This document shows, one piece after another, positions 38,490 through 50,500 of a stretch of DNA of 64,000 nucleotides. Source of the DNA: Monodelphis domestica (taxonomy: Eukaryota > Chordata > Mammalia > Didelphimorphia > Didelphidae). Both the position numbers and the translations under genes were made by a program. Each line of letters starts with the position of its first letter. Within the stretch, counting starts at the first letter, position 1. The stretch is taken from NCBI RefSeq assembly GCF_027887165.1, contig NC_077232.1:17235755-17299754 (forward strand), written 5' to 3'. Below the pieces are notes generated by a model that was given only the letters and a program-made list of their open reading frames with translations, made no database searches and was not told the DNA's origin.

Positions 38490-38745
38490 GCTTGATATCA
38501 GAGTGGTTAGAATGTTGAACTGGGAGCTAGAAAGATTTGAGTTCAAATACCACTTCAAAAATTGCTAGATGTGTGATTTCAGTAAGCCACTTAACTTCCA
38601 TCTCCCAGAATTTTCCCATCTTTTTTTAACTGGAGATAATAATAGTATTAACCTCCTACGTTTGGTGAGATCAAATGACATATCTATAAAGTTCCTCATA
38701 AATCTCAAAGGTCTATATAAATTCTTCCTATTATTATTTCCACAT
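38490..38745 (+). mobile_element. MIR/THER-type CORE-SINE (unit B)
   Basis: Counterpart of 6815-7060 in opposite orientation: agagtggttagaatgttga, ttgagttcaaataccac, taagccacttaacttcca, ggagataataatag. Confidence 0.78.
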
Positions 38746-40671
38746 GATCTAATAAAGAAATCACTTTTCTTTGGCTATTAGTCACTTATACCAGGGAATT
38801 TCTATGTGTAAATAACTCTTGAAACAGATTGACCACATAGAAATACCTACCTTTCCATTAAGTTCCCTGTATAAAGAAAGAGTTTGATTTGTAAAATAGA
38901 CAAACAAGATAATTTTTCACTAAAAACAAACAAACTTACTTTGGAGGCAGATTACTGCGGCTTTCAGTATTTCGATATTGTTCAAACTAACCCCATGAAC
39001 TCTTAAATTACCATCTTATTTTAGGCAGAGGACACCACTCATGAATTTGCAGAACATTTCTTCTACCTGGGTGTTGTTTTCCTGGGTCATGGAAACTGTC
39101 CAAGGTGCTGGTACTACTCCTCTAAAATTGAGCTGAGGAAGAGCAGAAAAACATTTCAAGTCAGATCATTTATTGAGTCATTCATTGTCAGCTCATACTC
39201 TCAGGCTCATAGGATCATTGAAGCATAGCTATTTTTATTGACCTGTCCGTTCAACTAGTAAATTTTTGAGCTATTATTTAAACCAAAATCCACTAAATCT
39301 CAACCAATGGCACTTTCTATTGTGCCATACTCTTCAGGGTTTAGTTGCATTTATGAACATCATGAAAATATAGCTAGTCTCTGAGTCTCTGTTTGTTGTG
39401 AATAGTGACAACTGTGATTTATCCAGAGTCAGCTTCTCCAATGCAGATTTTTTTACTTCCCCAGAGGATTCCTAGTCATTCCCCAGTGTAGAGAAAATGC
39501 TGAATAACTCACTGAGAATTAAGCAAGAGATTTTTCACTAACTAATTGGTTCTTCTTTTCTCTAATCTTAATAGTTACAAAAATACTCAGGGCTTCAGCT
39601 CCTAGATTTTGAAGATCTTCACCCTAGAGCTAGAATGTAAAAAAGTATGCTTAGTTCACCCTACAGGCAATGACTATTGAATTCTGGGTCATTCAGAATG
39701 AATGTGGTACAAAGGATCAGGAAATCTCTCAAAAACTCTTCTGTTGTGGTCAATTATTTTCTCTTCTTCCTCTGGTGAAAAAGGAGCCTAAATGCTTTTA
39801 AGTTTTTCCCACCTGCCCTGAGCTCTCAGCCTAAAGGGGAAAGGATCATTAAAATTTGCATCACCTTCCCCTGAGAACTGAAAATTATGTGAATTTTAAT
39901 GAAGTTATGTGAATTCTGTGAACCCATCCTTTATTCAAATTGTCAGAACCCTTAGAAGTGCTTAGCATTTGAAAAGCATAGGACTATAAATTTAGAACTG
40001 GATTAGATTGTCATCTAGCCTAATCAATGCAATTTTCTAAATACTTTATTGATTTTTTTGTTTTTACATTGTAAAAATAAATATTCCCACCCATGAGAAG
40101 TTTCTTGTAAAAAATAAAATAATTAAGCAAAACTAAAAATACAATGATCTTGTCTGAAAGTGAATCCAATATTCTACATAACTTGTACACCCAAATTTTT
40201 CTTCTTAACCTCCCCAATAAATAGCTATTTTACTTCCCTTTCACCCTCCAAGAATTAGAAAAGAAAGAAAATGAAAAAATACTAATGAATTCACAATGAA
40301 ATAAAATAAATTCCCTAGTTGACTATATACAAATGTGCTTATATTTATGACTCATTCTGTTACCTAAATGCATCAGTTTTGTATCAGTTGGTTATGGAAT
40401 CAAAGGACTTGAGTTTGAATTTAGTCTAGGACAATTACAAATTGTGTGATCCCTGGTAAGTGGGAAGATTGAGGCAAAATTTTTACTTATTTTTTTCTGA
40501 TTCCAGACTCATAACTTTGTCCATTTCAGCACTGAGATGATTTATGTCTAACATATTGAATTATTTTTATTTCAGGATTTTAAATTGAGATTCAGATTTT
40601 ACCCTGGGACCTGTTCAGTCACTACTTTGTTACTAGGAACTTCAAGAAATGTCCCACTCAAGAGTATCTTC
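38746..40671. other. Unit B sequence, no gene
   Basis: Inverted counterpart of unit A 4961-6814. AT-rich, noncoding. Confidence 0.5.
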
Positions 40672-41085
40672 CATATTGATGCAGAGTGAAATGAGCAGAA
40701 CAAAGAGAACATTATACACAGAAAGTGTAACATTGTGGAATCATCCAGTGTAATAGATTTTGCTAATACAAGACAATTCCAAGTGATTTAAAGAATGCTA
40801 TCCACATCAAAAAAAATAAACTGTGGGAGTGGAAACACAGAAGAAAAACAAATGATCGCTCATTTGTTTTTATGGGTATATAATTGGGAGGGTTTTTAAA
40901 AAAATATTGTTTTATTGCAAAAATGAATAATATGGAAATAGGTATAAGTGATAACATTCATATAACCCAGTGGAAATGCTTATTGGATCCAGAAGTGGAA
41001 AGGGAAGTAGAAATGGAAAGAAAATGAAATATGGAAATGTGGAAAATATTTTTAAAGTTAGAAAAAATTAAAAAGTGTCCTCCAT
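40672..41085 (+). mobile_element. L1 3' fragment shared by units B and C
   Basis: Starts tgatgcagagtgaaatgag (end of L1 ORF2), continues through acattatacacagaaagtg and the 3' UTR, and ends aaaaattaaaaagtg. Unit C has the same insertion (47337-47533 plus 51602-51815). Unit A lacks it at about 4978, so it entered after A split from the B/C ancestor. Confidence 0.8.
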
Positions 41086-41113
41086 TAAAAGGTATTACAA
41101 AACTGAGGTTATG

Positions 41114-42317
41114 TGCTGGGAGCCATCAGGCCACGACACCTTGACAAGGTCACATGTAGTAGCTAAGGAAGCCACAAAGTAGCCCTTGGCAAGATGTGAT
41201 TGCCCACTCAATCCCCTTTGCATAACCTCTCTCATTAACATCCCTTACCTATGAAATTGACATGATTATTATTCCCCCTAGTCTCAGAAGGAATAATGCA
41301 AGAGCCAAATACCTGTACCCTAATTCTCTAAAACATCACCAAAAGATCACACCCTCAAAAGCAATCCCAAAAGACTACCTTGGGTTAACTTTTACTTAGG
41401 TACATAACTCCCAGTAAAATCACAGCTATAAGCCAAGCCCATAACTTTCCCCCTTACAGAAATTTATTCTCATGAAGCCAGCATAATAGTAGTCTCTCAG
41501 TAACCAAGGATTACTATTGTCTTTGTGTGTTTTTGTGCACAAAGACACTTGTGCATGAAGATTTAAGTGGAAAAGTCGATGCACAGAGACAGTCCCACTC
41601 TCTCGGCATTGGAAGCCTGGGTCCAGTGGCACAAAAAGTCATTACATCAGTAGACTTCCTCAGCTGCATTGGATGGGCATGTTCTATCATACACATTTTA
41701 CAATTTACAAGTACACTAAACCTCAACATGCCTCAGTGACTCAGCTTCACAAATCAGTAACTCGCCAGTGGGAAACTCTTTAGTAAACTCTGAAAAATGA
41801 TCAGTGTAATATTAAATCTGACTTGTGTTCTTAGTACCTCTCAACTTCAATGGTATGATTGTTGAATTATCTTTAAAAACTTTTGATTGATTACTTCTAA
41901 TAAGTAAATTTCCTTGATTATAATCTCAAATCTCCTCCCAGGGTAATGAGAAAACCAAGCCACCTGTGATGAAATCATTTATCTTGTGTGAAATATTTAT
42001 TCTGTCAAGAATCTGTAATCATAGAATCTGTAATCAAGAATATAGAATGTTAATCAAGTGATTTGTTAAATGTTAATGTATCACTTTTCCAAATATCTCT
42101 ATTTGGATATGTGTGTTAGGTAATGTATCTGTGTGCCAAGAAAATGGGTATAAAAATAAACCCCAAGCCTGGGGATGGAGGAGCAACAATCAGATGCAAA
42201 GTATGCCCATGGCCATAAACATACAGCTGTCTTCCATTTGTTATTTTCTTGACTGATCGTTCACCACCTGGCAGGAACCCCTGGAGTCACGAGTGAGGCT
42301 AGACCTTGCCTGTGGCA
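41114..42317 (+). mobile_element. Solo LTR (unit B) with a nested RTE-derived element
   Basis: A block starting tgctgggagcc and ending cctgtggca. It interrupts unit text that is continuous in C (near 47270-47320). The flanks gttatg and tttctg are an imperfect candidate 6-bp target repeat. An aataaacccc signal near 42152 and a U5-like end (gatcgttcaccacctggcag) suggest plus orientation. Length is about 1.2 kb including the nested element at 41484-41700. No internal genes remain. Family not assigned; a 6-bp repeat would fit ERVK-like. Confidence 0.7.
41484..41700 (-). mobile_element. Small non-autonomous RTE-derived element
   Basis: On the minus strand its first about 150 bases match the RTE 5' region of the copy at 49600-49760 (atccaatgcagctgaggaag, ccactggacccaggcttcc, gagagtgggactgtctctg). 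It then jumps to the RTE 3' end (cacaaagacaatagt...gagactacta) seen at 47534-47590 and 1608. So it is an internally deleted RTE of about 215 bp, with both ends and no ORF, inserted within the LTR. Confidence 0.8.
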
Positions 42318-42344
42318 TTTCTGTGTTCATCTTGCCTGGTAAAT

Positions 42345-43830
42345 AGAAACCAGCTTATTCCAACTATGTCTGTGAGAAGTACGATAGAATCTTTGAAGCT
42401 TGCATCAAAAAGTATTCAACAAAATCAATTGTTACTGAACATAACTTGATTTCACTTTCTTGACAGATTCTGAATTGGTTGAATTGCTGGATTCAAAGGA
42501 TATTGTTTATAGTCAAACAAAATTGTGGCAGGAAGTGTCTATTGGAGGGCCCCAAGATTGAAGCTTGGCCCTCTGTTGTTCAATAACATTTTAAATAATA
42601 ACTCAGACAAAAGCAGATGTCATCAAATAATGAGATGACATAAAGGTGGGAGAAATCGCTTCCATAATGGATGAAAGCAGCAATTTCCTAGATCCCGCAA
42701 AGCATTTGAATACCTGGAGGATTGTGCTGATTGTAAGACAGATTTCAAGGAGGATAAATGTAAACTCTTATAGTTGGCTCAAAAATCAACTCCACAAATC
42801 TAATATAGGAGAAACTTGGATAGATAACCGCATGTAAGACAGACAGCTGGCATAAAAAAGACCTAGGGATTTGAGTGCCCTGAAAACTCAAAAGCAGTCA
42901 GCAGTATGATGTGATAACCAAAAAAAACATTAAAAATCATGGCTTCATTTGAGAGATGCTGTCTATATCAATAAAGGTTTGTAGTACAATACCTCTTTCC
43001 ATGATAGGTCTCATTTAGTGTAACAGGTTCAGACCATGCTATAACAGTTAAAGAAGATAATTAATCATCTAGAATCAACAATCTTGAAAGAAAAATCCAA
43101 AAATCCCAAAGAATCATCCAAAGGAGAGTGACCATGGTTATGAATTACTTTGAGTCTCTATTATATGAAGGAAAGGGGTCTGTAAAAGTAAAAGCTCTGA
43201 GAGAAGAAAATGAAAGCTATAATCCAAGATTTGAAAGATTATCTTGCTCTGACTCACCCCAGAGGGTCAATGAAACAATCAAAGGAAATTGAGAAAGGAT
43301 ATGTTTAGTCTCATAAGATAAAGGTTATTGATAGTTAAAATATCTAAAAAAGGTAATGTTCTTCCTTTGTGAGGACTAGATTTTCCATCTTGTATATTAG
43401 AAAATGCTGGGTGATCATTTATTGGGTTTATTGTGGTAGGGATTCCTTTAATGAATATCTGGGAATAGATAGCTATTAAATTCTTTTGTATCTCTCAAAA
43501 TCTATGGTTCCATTATTGCTGGGAGAAAAAGAAAGGGAAAAGCCTGAGGGCCTTGGGGCAGGTGACCTCCAAGTTTTCTTCTTGCTCTAAATCTATGAAG
43601 TTGATGCAGGGCAAAGATTCTCTCCATTGTCTTCAAAAGCCCTCAAATTACATTGCCTTTAGAGTACAACATTCCTATTCCTGGTTCTACCAGTGATTAC
43701 CTTTGTCAATTTAGGAAATCACTTAATTTTTTTGGGTCTCAATTTTCTCTAATGTAAAAATGAGAATTTTGACTAGGGGATTCCCTAGGTCCCTTCCAGA
43801 GTTAAGTCCATGATTCTATGCTTTGGACAT
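42345..43830 (+). mobile_element. CR1/L3-type LINE remnant (unit B)
   Basis: Sense-oriented counterpart of the CR1 remnants in A, C and D. Ends at ccatgattctatgctttgg (about 43810-43828), the CR1-type 3' end. No RTE or LTR insertion in this copy, so it shows the uninterrupted element. Confidence 0.65.
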
Positions 43831-44022
43831 GTTAGATAACTTGATTAAAGAACTAATTAACAGAGTGTATTCTATCCTCTGATGGAAAGTTCATATAGGT
43901 TTAATGGTTTATTCCCCTTTGACTTAAGGATCAAAGGAGGTAAGAGAGAGTCATGTGTATTTTTAAATTCACTCTCCCACCCAAGGGAGAATATCACTAA
44001 TTTTGAATGAGGCAGATCTGTA

Positions 44023-46511
44023 TTTTTAAAAAAATTTATTAAATTAATTAATTTAGAATATTTTTCCATGGTTACATAAATTATGCTTTTCCTTCCCCTC
44101 CTTCCACCCCCCTCCCATAGCCAATGAACAATTCCACTGGGTTTTAAATGTATCATTGATCAAGACCTATTTCCATATTATTATTTGCTCTAGGGTGGTA
44201 GTTTAGAGTCTACATTCCGAATCATATCTCCATCAAACCATGTGATCAAGCAGTAGTTTTTCTTCTGTGTTTCTACTCCCGCAGTTCTTTCTCATAGGGC
44301 CCTCAGAATTCTTTTTTTGTAAGTCCCTCAGATTTGTCCTGGATCATTACATTTCTTCCAGTAGAGAAGTCTATTATATTGGATTATGCCACAGTGCCAT
44401 AGTGTATCCATCTCTATGTATAATGTTCTCCTCGTTCTGCTCCTTTCACTCTGCATCAATTCTTGGAGGTCATTCCAATTCTCATGGAATTCCTTCAGTT
44501 AATTATTCCTTTTATCACAATTGTGTTCCTTCACCAGTTGATACCACAATTTGTTAAGCCATTCATTCTCCAGTTGAAGGGCATCCCCACCTTTTCAATT
44601 TTTTTTCCACCACAAAGAGAAGAACTGTATTTGTGGATGATAGAGTTACAGACTGCATTGCAAAGACTTGGTTTGCAGGAAAACATCATGCAGGAAGTGA
44701 ATGGAATTATGATGTTTACTGGGAATGGGGCTGGAACCTCTAGCCAAGAAAAGAAGATCAGCAGTTGGAGAAGGTATTCTTCTCTTTTGAACTGGAAGGG
44801 AGAGGAGCTGAGCTCAAGTTGTTTTGATCCCTCATCTATCTGAAGAAAATCAGATTAACCATCCTTTCCTAAGTAGTGGTTAGAGACTTTTTCCCTTTGG
44901 GGAAATAAGAGAGTATCCACCCAAAAAGCCTTTCAATTGAACTCTTCAATAGCTGCACGTCCCTTTATATCAGGAAAATGCAACAGCCTTACTCCACAAT
45001 CACACCAGGGACTCAGGTCCCCAGACTTGAGCCCTCAACCCCTGAGGGGAATTTAGGTTAAAATAGAAATTAGGGTTTTACTAATTTTCCCTCTACCCTA
45101 TATCTACCATTCCTAAATACCACAAAGAATAAATAGATCTTATTAATTCAGAATAAAGTGAACATTTTATTCTAATGTGCTAAGGGGATCAGGATAATAC
45201 TTATCAAGGGAAGGAACCAGAAACCAGAGACTGAAAGGGATTTCCTCCTTACCTTTCAGCTCTTGACCTTGATCTAATTTAGTCTTCATGTGAGGGTTTT
45301 TAATTTGTTCATTTTCTAGTTTTTTTTTAATTTGCATGCCCAATTCATTGACCTCTGCCCTCCCTAATTTGTTAATATATGAACTCAAGGATATAAATGT
45401 CCCCCTGACAACTGTTTTGGACTGCATTCCATAGATTTTGAAAGGATGTCTCATCATTGACATTATCTTCAGTGAAATTATTATTTCTATGATTTGTTCT
45501 TTAACTGATTTTGGAGAATCATATTGTTTAATTTCCAATTATTTTTTTTATTTTCCTCTCCATGTACCCTTACTAATCATTATTTTCATTGCATTGTGGT
45601 CTGAGAAGTTTGCATTTATTATTTATACCCTTTTCCACTTTTTTGCAGTGGTTTTATGTCCTAGTACATGGTCAATCTTTGTGAATGTACCATGTGCTAC
45701 TGAAAAGAAGGTCTATTCCTTTTTGTCCCTATTTAGTTTTCTCCACATCCATTTACTAACTCTAATTTTTCTAAGATTTCATTCACTTCTCTTACCTCTT
45801 TTTTAGTTATTTTTGGTTTGATTTATCTAGTTCTGATAGAGGAAGGTATAGGTCTCCCACTGGCATAGTTTTTCTATCTATTTCATCCTTGAGCTCCACT
45901 AGTTTCTCCTTTAGAAATCTGGATGCTATGCCATTTGGTGTATACATGTTGAGTACTGATATTTCCTCATTGTCTATATTGCCTTTTATCAGGATGAAAT
46001 CATCTTCCCTATCTCTTTTGACTAGATCTATTTTTTCTTTGGCTTTGTTAGATATCATGATTATGACTCCTGCCTTTTTTTTTTATCAGTTGATGCCCAA
46101 TAGATTTGGTGCCATCCACTTACTTTCACCCTATCTGTATGTGTCTTTCTTGCAGACAGCATTTGGAATCTCCCTTCTTATTCCCCTCTTATTTTCTTTA
46201 CAGTCTTTTTAAACTACCCACACCAACCCTCTCAATCCCTTCTATTGCTTCCTTCCACACCAGTCCATTTATTACCCTTCTGCTTCCCTTTAGGACATAA
46301 ATCTATTTTCTGTCCCAATTTATTTGATTGTTCTTCCCTCTTTGAGTCAATTTCAATGCAACCAAGAGTTGAGTATTTCCTTTCTCCAACTTCTTTATCC
46401 TTCAGGTGTATTGATGTTCTCATCCTCTCCCACCATGTGTTTCTTTGTGACATATAAATTTAACTCATTTTGTTTCTTTTCCCATTTCTCTTAGTACTAA
46501 CCTCTTTTTTA
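44023..46511 (-). mobile_element. L1 LINE, truncated and internally rearranged
   Basis: Antisense L1 at the B/C junction. 3' UTR and ORF2 C-terminus lie at 44023-44622. An unrelated insert follows at 44623-45277. Then the ORF2 N-terminal half (about 45278-46170) closely matches 26890-28060 of the other antisense L1, and the ORF1-ORF2 region runs to 46511. The ORF2 middle including RT is gone. Its 3' end meets unit B at the same position where L1 meets unit D (22292). Confidence 0.85.
44623..45277. other. Unassigned insert within L1
   Basis: About 655 bases that replace the middle of L1 ORF2. They contain gaataaatagatcttatt and cagaataaagtgaacattt (AATAAA motifs on plus) and a G/C-richer part near 45000-45060. 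The look is LTR-like, but I find no clear TG...CA ends or target repeat. Confidence 0.4.
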
Positions 46512-47336
46512 ACTCTAGTTAGACTCAAAGTCATTCATCATTATGGTTTCCCTCTTTTGGATGATTCTATCTAATGAATTTCCTTCTTAAACTCATATAG
46601 CAAGATCATAACCCATTACAATAAATGACACCTATCATGGACAGAGTTATTGTTGTACTTTAAACCTTTATTGGTGTAGAAAGCATCTCTCAAATGTATT
46701 CATAATTCCTTTTGTATTTTTTGTAGGGGTACCATACCATACTGCTGACTGATTTTGAACTGACATGGCACTCAAATCCCTAGATCTTTTTCATGCCAGC
46801 TGTCTGCCTATCGGCATTTCTCCTATATTATATTTGTGAAGTTGATTTTTGAGCCAACTATAAAAGTTTACATTTATCCTCCTTGAAATTTGTCTTACAT
46901 TCAACACAACCCTCCAGGCATTCAAAGGCTTTGGCGGCTCTGGGAACCTGCTGCTTTCATCCATTATGTAAGTGATTTCTCCCACCTTTATGCCATCTCA
47001 TCATTTGATAACATCTGTTTTTGCATGAGTCATTATTTAAAATGTTATTGAACAACATAGGGCCAAGCTTAAATCCTGGGGCCCTCCAGTAGAGATTTCC
47101 TGCCACAGTGATATTGGACTATGAACAATATCCTTTGAATCCAGTTCAGAATCTGACTAGAAAGAGAAATCAAGTTCTGTCCAGTTAGGAGTAATTTTGT
47201 TTAATACTTTTTCATGCAAGCTTCATAGATTCTATCCTGCTGCTCATACACAATTGGGCTAAGCTGGTTTCTATTTACCAGGCAAGGTGAACACATAACC
47301 TCATTTTTCTAATACCTTGTAATAGAAGACACTCTT
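46512..47336 (-). mobile_element. CR1/L3-type LINE remnant (unit C)
   Basis: Same element as 3877-4960, with landmarks ttccctcttttggatgattc, gggaacctgctgctttcatc and ggccctccagtagagatttc. Truncated on the left by the L1 junction. Confidence 0.65.
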
Positions 47337-47533
47337 TTAAAATTTTTTTAATTAAAAAAATATTTTTTCATCTTACATTTTCTTTCCCATCTCTTCTTCC
47401 CTCCCCTCTCCTGGATCCAATAAGCATTTCCACTGGGTTATATGAATCACTTATGCCTGTTTCCATATTATTCATTTTTGCAACACAACAATAGAGCAAT
47501 TAAAACCAAACCTCCCAATCATATATCCATATA
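47337..47533 (-). mobile_element. L1 3' fragment (unit C, left part)
   Basis: Antisense L1 3' UTR (tggatccaataagcatttcc, gcctgtttccatattattca). Split from its right part (51602-51815) by the RTE insertion. Same insertion as 40672 in unit B. Confidence 0.8.
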
Positions 47534-50500
47534 GTAGTAGTCTCTTGGTGTCTGAGAATGACTATTGTCTTTGTGCGTTTTCATCTACGGTGTACCCTCA
47601 TTTGGCTTTGGAGTCCAAAGACTGAGGCACAAAGCTTGTTGCACATGCGGCATGGGATGCCAGTTGTTATGGCAGGTGTGGTTGTGGCCTAGTGTCGGCA
47701 TTCATGCGCAGCGGCAAGACATTGATGTCGCTCATCTTCAAAGGTGGTGGCGGCATGGTTAATGTGGGTACATCAGCTGCTTCTGTCAGAGGTAGTGAGT
47801 TCTAGTTGCTTTGGCGTAATGCCAGCCTACTTCAAGTTTGACTTTAGCTGATCCTTGAATCTTTTCTTTGGTTGGCCGTGTTTCCTGAGTCTAGCTGACA
47901 GTTCACCATAGAATACCTGTCTTGGTATTCACTGTGGGTCCATGCGGATGACGTGTCCAGACCATCGTAGCTGGGTTTTGAGGACCATGACTTCGATGCT
48001 GGTGGAGTTGGCTCTGTCGAGGACTTCCTGGTTGATGATTCTGTCCTGCCATCAGATCCTCATGATTGACTGGAGAGAGCGTTGGTGGAATTGCCCCAGC
48101 TGTTTCATGTGCTTTCGGTAGAGTATCCATGTCTTGCAACCATACAGGAGTGAGCTGAAGACCACTGCGTTGTACACTTTAAGCTTCGTTGCAGTGCTTA
48201 CACTGCTGTGTTGGAGGACTTTGGAGCACAGCCACCCGAGTGCCTGGCTGGCCTTTTGGATCCTGGCATTAATCTCGTGGTCTAGGGACCCATTGTTGGC
48301 GATGGTGCTGCCCAGGTACTTGAAAGGGTTGACGTTAGAAAGCTGCGTGCCATTGATGGTAATGCACGGCTGGTTAGTTGGCCTCCCTTGTGCGGGTTGG
48401 AACAGCACCTCTGTTTTGCTGAGGCTGATAGTCAGGCCAAACATTTTTGTTGTGGTAGAGAACCTGTCCACAATGGTTTGAAGATGATTTTCTTGGTGGG
48501 CCATGAGAGCACAGTCATCTGCAAAGAGAGCTTACAGGATGAGTCTCTCTGTTGTCTTTGTTTTTGCGGTCAGGCGGAGAAGGTCGAATAGTGAGCCATC
48601 CAGTCAGTACTTGATGTAGATGCCCAGATTTAGATCCATCACAGCATGTTGTAATACTTGGATGAAGGATAGGTTGAATAGCACCAGAGCAAGGATGCAG
48701 GCTTGTTTCACACCATTGGAGATGTTGAAGAGGTCAGAAGTCTCTCCACCAGATAGGACTTCCCCTGTCATGTCGACATGAAAGAGCTGGATCAGTTTGA
48801 CGAATTTTGCTGGGCAGCCGAGCTTGCTGAGGATCACCCACAATGCATCCCTGTTCACTGTGTTGAACACCTTTGTCAGGTCTATAAAGACAATGCAGAG
48901 ACTCAGGTTCTGCTCAAGGCATTTTTCCTGCATTTGCCTCACCATGAAGACCATGTCGATGGTGCTACGATCTAGTCGGAAGCCACATTGTGATTCAGGC
49001 AGGTTCTGCTCTGAAACAGATGACAGGAGTCTTTTGAGTATAACACGGGCGAGGATCTTTCCAGCAGTGGAGAGTAGTGAGATGCCTCTGTAGTTGTCGC
49101 AGGCTGCTTGTCTGCCTTTGTTCTTGTATAGTGCTACGATGGAAGCATCTCTGAGTTCTGGGGGCATGTCTTCCTCTTCCCATATGCTGGTCAGCACTAT
49201 GTGGAATTCCTGAAGCACCTTTCCCTTTAAGGCCTTAAGGGGTGTGTGGGGTGTTCAGGGAGGGGTAGTATTTCTGGTATGGAGGGCTTGTCATGCCCTC
49301 CTAGGGCAGCTCTCCAGCCTCTGACCCCCACCTGACACCCAGCTCTCACTTGTGGCTCCCAGTAGCTGCTAGCATGAGGCAGCAGCCACACCCCGAGCAA
49401 CAACTTTGACAGGCCGGCTAAACCTTGTGAGGGTAGCCATTGGGTCGTCGACCCCTGGTGAACCAAGGCTTTGCTCACCCAGCATGTGAAGACTGTTTTG
49501 GCAGAACAAGCGGAAGAAACCAATAAGAAGGTTCAATGGCTGAGATGGCAACACAGCAAAGCACTGTGGAGTGCTTAGGAGCTTGTTGGAGCACAAAGGA
49601 CAACACGGCCATCCAATGCAGCTGAGGAAGTCTCCAGGCGTAACAATTTTTTGTGCCACTGGACCCAGGCTTCCAAAGCCGAGAGAGTGGGACTGTCTCT
49701 GTGCATTGACTTTTCCACTTAAATCTCTTTCACACACAAGTATCTTTGTGCACACTCATCTATCCTAACCTGTCCACCCTCTTAAGACCTGCGGCGATGG
49801 GGGAGTGGTGACGCAACAGGTGGAGGTGACCACTGGCAGTTGTAGTCATGATCCTGCACATAGGCGGCCCATGGACCAGTGGTTGCTCAGCTCTGTAGGG
49901 CAGCAAAGACGTTTGGCAGCATCCTGGGTGACTGAGCAGCCCTCTCTAGGACAGCACTGCTCACCCTAATCAAGGGAGGGGACTAGAAAAGCTGTCCCAA
50001 ACATTGCCTGCCCTACAAACACCCAGTCAGCACACTGCGGCTGGCGGGTCATTCCTTTAAGCGGTTGAAATCAAAGGAAACAAAATACAAAGAAACTCCT
50101 ACTAAAAACATGGAACATCAGGACATTACCTGATAGAGAGAATACCCCAAGACCTGAGAGAAGAACAGCTCTAATCGGTAAAGAACTGGCGCGATATAAC
50201 ATCGACATCTCAGCCTTAAGCAAAACATGCTTACCAGAAGAGGGATCACTCAGCGAACCCACCACTGGGTAGAGCCACAAATGAAGACAGAATCCACGGT
50301 GTTGGCCTGGCTATCAAGACCAGTTTGTTCAAACAGCTGCCAGACTTGCCTGTGGGCATCAGTGAGAGGCTCATGAAGATCCGTTTGCCTCTCAGTAAAG
50401 ACCAGTATGCCACAATTATCAGCGCATATGCCCCTATACTGACCAGCACAGAGGAGACCATCGAGCAGTTCTACTCTGACCTGAGTACCGTCCTGCACTC

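Larger units (their letters stand above)
30625..44022 (-). repeat. Segmental duplication unit B (inverted)
   Basis: Inverted copy of the block, carrying the intact OR gene at 31607-32539. Its OR-side end abuts the 5' end of an antisense L1 at about 30625. Its other end abuts an L1 3' end at about 44022. A solo LTR (41114-42317) is private to this copy. Confidence 0.85.
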
